64,000 nucleotides of DNA from Lophius americanus. Taxonomy: Eukaryota; Chordata; Actinopteri; Lophiiformes; Lophiidae. The position numbers and the translations under genes are program-made. Below are positions 55,706 through 64,000 of the stretch, piece by piece; the stretch's first letter is position 1; each line of letters begins with the position of its first letter. The stretch lies in NCBI GenBank assembly GCA_037951165.1, contig JBBDHG010000014.1, positions 3,931,001-3,995,000 on the forward strand, given 5' to 3'. Under the pieces are notes generated by a model that was not told the origin of the DNA, ran no database searches, and saw only the letters and a list, made by a program, of their open reading frames with translations.

Positions 55706-57059
55706 ACTTACCCCAGCTCGATCTCTCCACTCAGACATGCCTCACAAATACATCAAGGACGAAGTCTGTCTTAAACATATAATTCCTAAACATAGCGATC
55801 CGAAACCCCAGATTTAAAGGAAGGAGTGAGTACTGCACACTCCTTAAAAATTAATTGGCAACAGCCTTTCTTAATTCTTTGTTTGCTAAACCAAGCCATG
55901 ATTATAGACATGCGGATTAAATGATCTGTGCATCAAAAAAACAATTTCATAAAGTTAGAATATTTCCTTACTTTAAAACATATTAAATCACTGTTTTCTT
56001 GATTAGTCACTATCATCTCACTCATCCAAACAAGTGTATAATATCAGATTTCCAGGTCTCCTCAAATTTAGTTGGTTATATCTTCCTTGGCCTCTAGAAA
56101 TGAAATGATAATGTCAAATATGGACAAAAGAAAAACAAATAAGTGATTACAATTTCGATGTGCTTTGATTCTAAGATGATAATTTGCAAAACTGTATCTT
56201 CTTCACTGATATGTTGTAGTATTATGTCTTTACCAGGATACACATTTTTCAAAGATTAGCGGTTTCTAAAAGACAACGTCCTGCTAAAATTAAACCTGAG
56301 AGAACAAACAGTTGGGACAAACCACTTGAACAGGCATATCAAATGAGGTAAACAACATAATGAAGGATTAAACTTTACTTTATTAATGTGCTATGTGTTT
56401 AAGAAGGAAGATGTTTTTTACATTTATGCTATTTTGAGTTGGCTTGAGTTGGTTTTGGTTTCGCTGTGATTTTTTCTGGCTGCTAGTGCAGAATTTTTGA
56501 GTTTTTTTCGACGTCCCCTTACATAACATGGGTTTTACATGGGACACTTTTCTCCTTTCCGAATTGCAATGTTCGTCGCCTGTTTACATGACTTATGATC
56601 TTTTCCAACCCGGTGTTTATATGCATCAACTCACCTAATCGGAAACGCTTTCACACATGTGCAGACAATTGACATTTCCCGTTCATAAGGGGGGGATAAT
56701 GCTTCGGTGAGTTGGATGCCAACCACCAACAAGCGCCCAGAATAAGAATATGACAAAGAGGTCGAAAAGTGACTTTTCGGCCATTTAACCGTCCCAAATT
56801 TTTTAAATATTTCAAAGTTGCAATGAATAAATCACTCTCCGATTCAGAACCGTACTGTTTTGAAGTTGCCGTATTTAAATGCGTTGCAGCGCTGAAAAAA
56901 ACTTAGCGGCCCCCTTTCAGTCCAATGTGGCCCCTCCATGATGACAGCAACAACAGCCATATTTCTGAATTAAACCACTCCATACACAGCCAGCACAATA
57001 AACAATAAATGTCTGGCATTTTATTATTTAGCATTTAACATGCTTGCCAGGTAAAAATA
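55706..57059. other. Unassigned sequence, possible old DNA element at 56500-56960
   Basis: 56500-56960 has a different texture (CCCGGTGTTTATATGC, TTTACATGACTTATGATC, AAGTGACTTTTCGGCCATTT) that hints at an old transposon, but I see no ends or coding motif. The rest is AT-rich. Confidence 0.3.
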
Positions 57060-57250
57060 TGTGGACTTCCATCTTGTTTGACTTGAAGTCAGGTCTTTGA
57101 TCAGCAGGAGCAGATCTCAGAGGGGAATGTAATTAAATGTGACATCCTGAATGCCGAAACGCCCTGGCAGCAGAGCGGATTTTCCACGCAGTGTGAAGTT
57201 GTGAGCTCATAAAAGTCATACATCACTGATTTAAACCACTATTATAAAAA
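57060..57250. promoter_or_regulatory. Conserved-looking noncoding block (candidate)
   Basis: Less AT-rich and repeat-free: TCAGCAGGAGCAGATCTCAG, GAATGCCGAAACGCCCTGGC, ACGCAGTGTGAAGTTGTG. No coding motif. Candidate only. Confidence 0.25.
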
Positions 57251-58679
57251 AGAACACTCTTTCTACACTCTTCTATTTTTTTTCCTCCTCTTTCATTTCA
57301 TGTCCTCAGATGTTTTGACTCTTACAATGTTTTTCATTTAAAAATGTTTTACTGCCGGTTGAATTTGTGCTTTGCTGGATGACTTTCAACAGCTACTTGT
57401 TCCACTTTCTTACATTTATGCTAATTCAAATGCAAATATTGAGGTTCCATTTTAAGCTGCTGGTTTAAGGAAGGGGTGTCGGGATGAATGACCGTCTATT
57501 GACAAGCATGGCTCACCACTCTGGAAATGTCAGGCTTAGAAAGGATTTCTTGGAATGAGGATTTTCCACTGGAAGCAAAGGATTCCAAATATGTTCCCTC
57601 TTATTTTAACTGAATAACATTTCACACTGCTCTACTTTTTTTTTTTTACAATTGCACACTGTAAGTTTGAATAGGAAGCCTTTGAAAGGGCTATATTTGC
57701 TGAACCTGAAGCGTGGGCTCTTTTACAGTAAGTGTAGTGTTCAGTGTTTGTGTGCCACTCTAATCTCTTGTGTCACAGAGGACCACAGAATAGAGTGTGC
57801 AATGGACCGAATAAGCTCAAAAACCTGCATTGATCAATTGACTTGCCAAGCCGAGACCTCTTACCTAGTGGACAGCACTGCCTCTGCAACAACATCACAG
57901 TATGTGTAATGAATACAGGTGTATTCTTTTTTATCTTCATATTCTTTATGACATTTGAGATAATATCTCTCATGCAGATGAGGCCATGAGAACATTGCTC
58001 TCATGGCCGGAGGTGGTAATGTTTGACATGAGTCATGAAAAATGAAGTTATTCATGAATTAAAAGTCATTTTAAATAAAGAAGTAAAAACAAATATAGGG
58101 GAATAGCAGTTTCAACGGTTTCTTGGGATAATAGTTTTCCTGGGATAGTCACTCAATAACCATTTTTCGAAGGGATTGATTTCAGTGCTTCTTTCAGTTT
58201 GTTTGTTTTAATTTTCTTAATCTTGGGATCTTTGTTTAAAATAATGTACTTTCACCTAACTAAATGCCTCATCTTAAATAATTTTCATTAGTTCTTGTAA
58301 ATATAATTTACTGCTATCGTTCATTTGTTTATTCTTGTGCGTGTTCTGCGAGGGGGATGCACCCCTGGCAGGGTTGCATAATTTGAGATGAGCCATAATC
58401 CATGATCAATAATTTAATCCATCAAAGCAAAGGTACAACATACCAAGTAGACATCATTTCGCTGACAGGCACAGTGAGGAGTTTTGCATCTGCAGGTATA
58501 TAGATACAAGGAAACTCTCACCGCAAACAAACAATGGGAGGTAGGTGTTTTGGGCTCATGCAGTAATTGCCTTCAAATAATAGTGCACATCATAGAGTCT
58601 TGAGCCTCTTCCAACATTCGCTTGTAAATAACTGCGTCTTTAAAGGATGAACCTTTCAAAAAAACACAATACTTTTACG
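57251..58679. other. Unassigned sequence
   Basis: No gene recognised. The 85-codon frame at 57652-57909 has seven Cys but no known domain or visible splice context. 58380-58520 is repeat-free. Confidence 0.4.
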
Positions 58680-59330
58680 TGTTACTAGTTAACCTCTGGA
58701 ATGTTTCAAAAAGACTTGGGAGAGGTCCATCCATATCCCTGGCTGAGGTCGCTGAGGTAGCTAAGAAAGTAAAGTGTGGCAAGTCACCAGGGGTAAAGAT
58801 TTGTCCTGGGATGCTTGGACATTGTTGGGCTATCATGGATGACCATATTCAGTATTGCATGGTGTATGGGGAATCATCTGTCGAATGGTAGACACCCAAG
58901 TCGGCCGACAACCATTTCCACTTTGGGAAAATGGGGAACGGGGATCGTGGTCCAATTATAGGGAAATCACACATGTTAGCCTTCCTGGGAATTTTAAATT
59001 CAGGGTTTTGGAATAGTGGTTCCAACCAGTTGTTAACCGAAAGAAAAAGGTCAAGGATACAAGTGGCTGAAATAGCTTATTTTGTAGAAAGGCTGGGCTG
59101 CCACAGGAAGTTTACCAAGCATATCCAACTAGATCAAGACCCTGGGGTAGACTCAGAACTTGCTTGAGGGACAACATATCGCATATGGCCTGGGATTGCC
59201 TCAGGATCCCCCGGGACGAGCTTGACGGTATTTCTGGGTAGAGGGACGACTGGTAATGCCCTTATTAGCCTGTTGCCACCATGATCCTACTCCGGATAAG
59301 TGGAAGAAGATGAATGAATGAATGATTTGT
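58680..59330 (+). mobile_element. Rex3-like LINE remnant, internally deleted, with GAATGA tail
   Basis: AEVAEVAKKVKCGKSPGVKI (58739-58800) is the start of the RT region of Rex3-type LINEs (family pattern EVAEVVKKL..GKAPGVDEI). From about 59030 the text changes to ERKRSRIQVAEIAYFVERLG (family TERTRSRIQAAEMSFLRRVAG), then RDNISHMAWDCLRIPRDELD (family RDYVSRLAWERLGVPPEELDE), and ends GGATAAGTGGAAGAAGATGAATGAATGAATG. The middle of the RT, including the FADD active site, is missing. No open frame survives. The ending is typical of Rex3 tails. Confidence 0.8.
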
Positions 59331-59894
59331 AACATATTGTTTGTTAAAAGTCACCATCACCCATCCTTTTTGTGTAAAGCCATCTTTTCTTTGCTCAGCA
59401 CAGATCTCTGCCAGCACCAAAGGCCTCATACAGTAAGTGTGCTTTCTTTTCTGCTGATACACTTATGATGTATTTCAGCAGCTTTTTCTGTGTTTTGTGT
59501 GATGCCAGCCTCTGATTGTGTACTTACACAAGGGAACTGTTCCTTTAAGCCCTGAATTGTAATGGACTTGATTTGGCTGATGTCATCATATACGTCCTTG
59601 AGTGTGAGAGGCTGCAAGGCATCAGTAAGATATAAAAAGAATAGGATCATGACTTTGTCTCATATGACCATAACATTCCTGTATTTAAAACCTTACTCAG
59701 GCAAAAGCATGCTGAGTATCATTGGCAAAATGTACTTAAAGTATGAGTAATATATTGAGTAATGTACTCAATATGAAAAAAGGAAGTGTCTCTCAGTCTT
59801 TTACTATTATAGGATGTCTAGATCTAGGTTGCTAGTTTAGATGTTAAAGGTTGAGGCAATTTAGCTACTTAAATTCTGTTAAGTATCTCAATTC
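59331..59894. other. Unassigned sequence
   Basis: No recognisable feature; a short TAATATATTGAGTAATGTACTCAATAT hairpin is near 59750. Confidence 0.4.
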
Positions 59895-60190
59895 TCTTGT
59901 CAAAACGAGAGTTACGTATGTAACTACGGATCTATGAATCCTAGATGACCGCAAGCGTCAGTGCTTTAAGCACTGGATGCTTCTATCTCGTGCATGCGCA
60001 TGGCGAGTTATTATACCAACAAAGTCATCCGTGATGACCCAAGAGTGTCTTTATCTTCCTGTCTCAAAAGCTGATCTGTTCCTGCATAATCTTCTCACGA
60101 GAAAACAAGGATTCTGAGTGACTGAACGCTCGTCATTGATTCATAGAAAATGAGTTACATACATAACTCTCATTCTATTTCATCCTTACT
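59895..60190. repeat. Inverted pair with ACGAGAGTTACGTATGTAACT motif (DIRS-like terminus)
   Basis: The left arm (59903-59942: ACGAGAGTTACGTATGTAAC, then CTATGAATCC) is repeated inverted at 60138-60181 (GATTCATAGAAAATGAGTTACATACATAACTCTCATTC). About 200 bp lie between. Because it abuts the YR end of the DIRS element (60240), I infer it is that element's terminal repeat region. I recall this motif from other fish repeats, from memory only. Confidence 0.6.
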
Positions 60191-60242
60191 GACTGCCAGA
60201 CGCTCTGCTTTATGCACTGGATGACGGGGAATCCTTACCAAA

Positions 60243-60584
60243 TTAAGGGCTTGATACCGTTGACAAGACGGGAGTCTCCACTGGATGAGGAGCAGGAACA
60301 TTTACTCTGTAGATCCGGGCAAAGGTACATGATGAGGACAGGGACCGAATTTCCTGTAGAGGAAACCCCCTCAAGGCAGCCAATGATGTAGCCATACTCG
60401 TGACTCCTGTCTTGTCGAGATACCGGCTACATAAACCCTCAGGGTGGAAGCTCTTCTGTTCTTGTTGAATACAAACTGAATGAAGCTTAGAATAACCTAG
60501 ATAACATCTTTCAACTGTTAGCAAACAGCAACCTAGTGGAGGATGCCCTTGAGCTCCATATTGTATGAATGACTGACGGGTCAC
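60243..60584 (-). pseudogene. DIRS tyrosine recombinase, C-terminal fragment
   Basis: The last 60 residues (VTSMATSLAALRGFPLQEIR, FARIYRVNVPAPHPVETPVL) match the end of DIRS-type tyrosine recombinases, the enzyme that would integrate the element's circular DNA. Arg and His catalytic residues upstream are missing. The Tyr in FARIYRVNV sits where the family has its conserved final Tyr (inference). The preceding 55 residues are degenerate. Confidence 0.65.
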
Positions 60585-60775
60585 AGAAAGCTAAAAGTGT
60601 GTCCTGGTTTTCAGGGGCCCGACAAAAGTCGCAGACGAGCTGGATTTGGGTGCCATTTGTGCCCGCACACTTGAGACAGAAGGTCTGGTGTGTCCAGAAG
60701 GCACAATGGCACCCTGTCAAGGACCCTTAGTAATGCTGGGAATCTAGGTACCGCTTGGATTGTCCAGCGTAGCAG

Positions 60776-61096
60776 TCACAGTTTGCCAAAAGAAGAACCT
60801 AAGGGAACAGTGCCTCGGATGCAAAGAGATCTACCGCTGCTCCATACCTGCCCCAAATCATGTCTATCACCTCTGGATGGAGTCTCCACTCCCCCGAGGG
60901 TGGATTCTGATTGGAGAAAAGGTCTGCTGTAAAGTTCTGCACACCTGGAGCATATACAGTTCTGACACTCAGAAAATGGGGGAATGCCGAAGTGAGGAGC
61001 TGTTGCGTCACCAGCATGGACTGCCTGGATAGCTAGGAACACTGCATGGAGTTCGGGCACAATTATTTGCTCCAGCCTCTCTGCTGGGCATCCCAC
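60776..61096 (-). pseudogene. DIRS pol RNase H region (frameshifted)
   Basis: Two overlapping minus-strand frames together give the RNase H of a DIRS-type pol: PELHAVFLAIQAVHAG in one frame, and TVYAPGVQNFTADLFSNQNP, GEWRLHPEVIDMIW and RYGAAVDLFASEALFP in the other. The frameshift lies near 60960-61000. Its role is removal of the RNA strand. The plus-strand 80-90-codon frames are shadows. Confidence 0.75.
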
Positions 61097-61222
61097 TGGC
61101 TTCTGACAGTTTTAGACTGCATAACACTGTTTTGTTTAACCCTAAATGCGCAAGGGACATACCCCCAGACCCCTCAAAAAAGGCACAATTGGTCCGAGAG
61201 GCACCCTCATCCTCAACTTGCC

Positions 61223-61562
61223 TTTACCCTTCATCGTTATAAAACAAGGTACACGAAGCCCCTGTGGACAGCGTGTCCTCCATCTTTATAATGAGGTTGC
61301 TCAGCAGCTTTGCTGCTCGCCGGGGCAGTCGTATAATGATCTGGCTAAAGGTTTTACAAGAGGGCTTTAATCTGTGCAAACTCGAGGACAGGGCATCCAC
61401 CTTGTGGGCCAGGGTATCAACCTTCTTTGACTTCCTGGGAGGTCCACAAGACCTGGATACACGGCACCTGGCACCTCCAGAAGCCCCGATGTGCCCTACA
61501 CCTCCGTTAGCGTCTGCGTCAGTGCACGAAACTACAGTTAATACACGGGTTATCTGACACAC
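61223..61562 (-). pseudogene. Possible DIRS ORF1-like fragment
   Basis: The 112-codon minus-strand frame has DTLAHKVDALSSSLHRLKPS, which looks like the coiled-coil part of a DIRS-type ORF1 (gag-like), and upstream at 61600 an MEDGHDCAV segment that resembles the DGH.C motif of such proteins. The plus-strand 97-codon frame is its shadow. The match is weak, but the location next to DIRS pol supports it. Confidence 0.4.
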
Positions 61563-61614
61563 TTTTCCCTAAGGTGTTCCCAATCACACAGCACAATCAT
61601 GACCATCCTCCATT

Positions 61615-61735
61615 CGGAGGGATACCTAAATTCCCAGCATTACTAAGTCTCCTCGACTGGGTGCCATTGTGCCTTCCGGGCACATTAGACCTCAGATCCT
61701 TACGTTCAGCCATTTTGCATCCCCAAAGTTTAGAC
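61615..61735 (+). mobile_element. Second DIRS pol scrap in the opposite orientation
   Basis: Plus-strand FPALLSLLDWVPLCLPGTLD, then LRSLRSAILHPQS, matches the minus-strand pol end at 60755-60640 (FPALLRVLDRVPLCLLDTPD, LLSQVCGHKWHPNP). The DNA between 61619-61690 and the inverse of 60684-60755 is alike over about 72 bp. This indicates two DIRS copies or an inverted rearrangement. Confidence 0.7.
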
Positions 61736-63620
<1,885 letters not shown>

Positions 63621-63699
63621 TTCTAAGTTCTATGCTTTCATTTTTAACCTGTTGCATCTAAACCAGCGAAACACGACTGTTGGAAGTGATTTAAATGTT

Positions 63700-64000
63700 T
63701 AATTGTTCACTAAAAGAGTGGATTACTTGCACCGTCAGTAATCCCTGCCTTGGGTGGTGATAGTGAGCCGTTAAGCGGACAACCCACTCACGTTTTGAGC
63801 GAAGAAGAAGATATTTCAACAGGAAGCCAGAGCGTGCTCCTTTTAGTTTATTTATTGCATGCAAAGCGATGAGACGCTTATTTTAAAAGGCCTCATTGGT
63901 GTGCGGCAGTGACTGCGTGTCCCAGAAGCTGTTACGCTACACCCCGAGCACAGTGGAGATTGATCTGCATGTCCCGGACACTCCTCTTCCTGCCTCAGCT
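63700..64000. promoter_or_regulatory. GC/CpG-richer window edge, possible promoter approach
   Basis: More CpG and GC than the rest of the window (for example GAGCGAAGAAG, GCGATGAGACGC, GTGCGGCAGTGACTGCGTGTCC, CACCCCGAGCAC). At 63969 an ATG opens MSRTLLFLPQ to the edge, in a weak start context. The frame is too short to judge; a gene could begin just outside the window. Confidence 0.25.

Larger units (their letters stand above)
60191..61222 (-). mobile_element. DIRS-like YR retroelement, RNase H and recombinase end
   Basis: Minus strand, from right to left: an RNase H region (PELHAVFLAIQAVHAG at 61060-61010, then VYAPGVQNFTADLFS near 60965-60920). Next is a GEWRLHPEVIDMIWGRYG/VDLFAS block (60905-60830), the end of pol (PDLLSQVCGHKWHPNP near 60690-60640) and a tyrosine-recombinase C-terminus (VTSMATSLAALRGFPLQEI and FARIYRVNVPAP, 60410-60270). 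These follow the RT-RH-YR order of DIRS elements. Several stops and frameshifts mark it as dead, and most of the recombinase (residues before VTSMATS) is missing. Confidence 0.8.

Noticed and set aside
57652..57909. 85-codon Cys-containing frame as an exon
   Set aside because: No known domain, no clear splice sites and AT-rich flanks; cannot be supported.
59895..60190. Endogenous retrovirus LTR
   Set aside because: The repeats are inverted, not direct, and the neighbouring coding sequence ends in a tyrosine recombinase, which fits a DIRS element rather than an LTR element.

Overview
This window looks like gene-poor, AT-rich nuclear DNA from a ray-finned fish, most likely a spiny-rayed teleost. 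The evidence is the mix of repeats rather than any host gene: L2/Rex1-type LINEs, RTE-type LINEs, Rex3-like fragments, a DIRS-like tyrosine-recombinase retroelement, tRNA-derived SINEs, and long (TA), (CA) and (AAT) microsatellites. I found no convincing host protein-coding gene, rRNA, stand-alone tRNA gene or CRISPR array. Almost all long open frames belong to retroelements or are antisense shadows of them.

Layout. 1-2.5 kb: a 5'-truncated L2-type LINE on the minus strand, joined through a 64-bp palindrome to a copy of an unnamed repeat, here called family A. 3-9.4 kb: family A, SINE-like pieces, RTE remnants, a 22-bp minisatellite and a (TA) tract. 9.4-13 kb: AT-rich sequence with no recognisable element. 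13.9-14.9 kb: a decayed hAT-like transposase. 15-25 kb: mostly unique sequence with several SINEs, an L2 3' end and some conserved-looking blocks. 25.0-27.3 kb: three LINE remnants in the same orientation, the last an internally deleted L2/Rex1-type element that kept its endonuclease and lost its reverse transcriptase. 28-46 kb: family A copies alternate with LINE tails, a Rex3-like piece, a SINE and unique blocks. 46-51.6 kb: an RTE remnant, then the best preserved element, an L2-type LINE with an open 573-codon reverse-transcriptase frame. 52-59 kb: family A, an RTE-derived repeat and a second Rex3-like remnant. 59.9-61.75 kb: DIRS-like remnants in two orientations. 63.5-64 kb: a (CA) tract and a GC/CpG-richer right edge that may approach a promoter.

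No set of genes works together here. The autonomous parts recognised are reverse transcriptase, endonuclease, RNase H and tyrosine recombinase from different transposon classes, nearly all broken. The most notable unexplained structure is family A: at least 12 copies or fragments in both orientations, built from roughly 300-326-bp modules with recognisable ends. I do not recognise it as a named family. All identifications were made by eye, without database searches.
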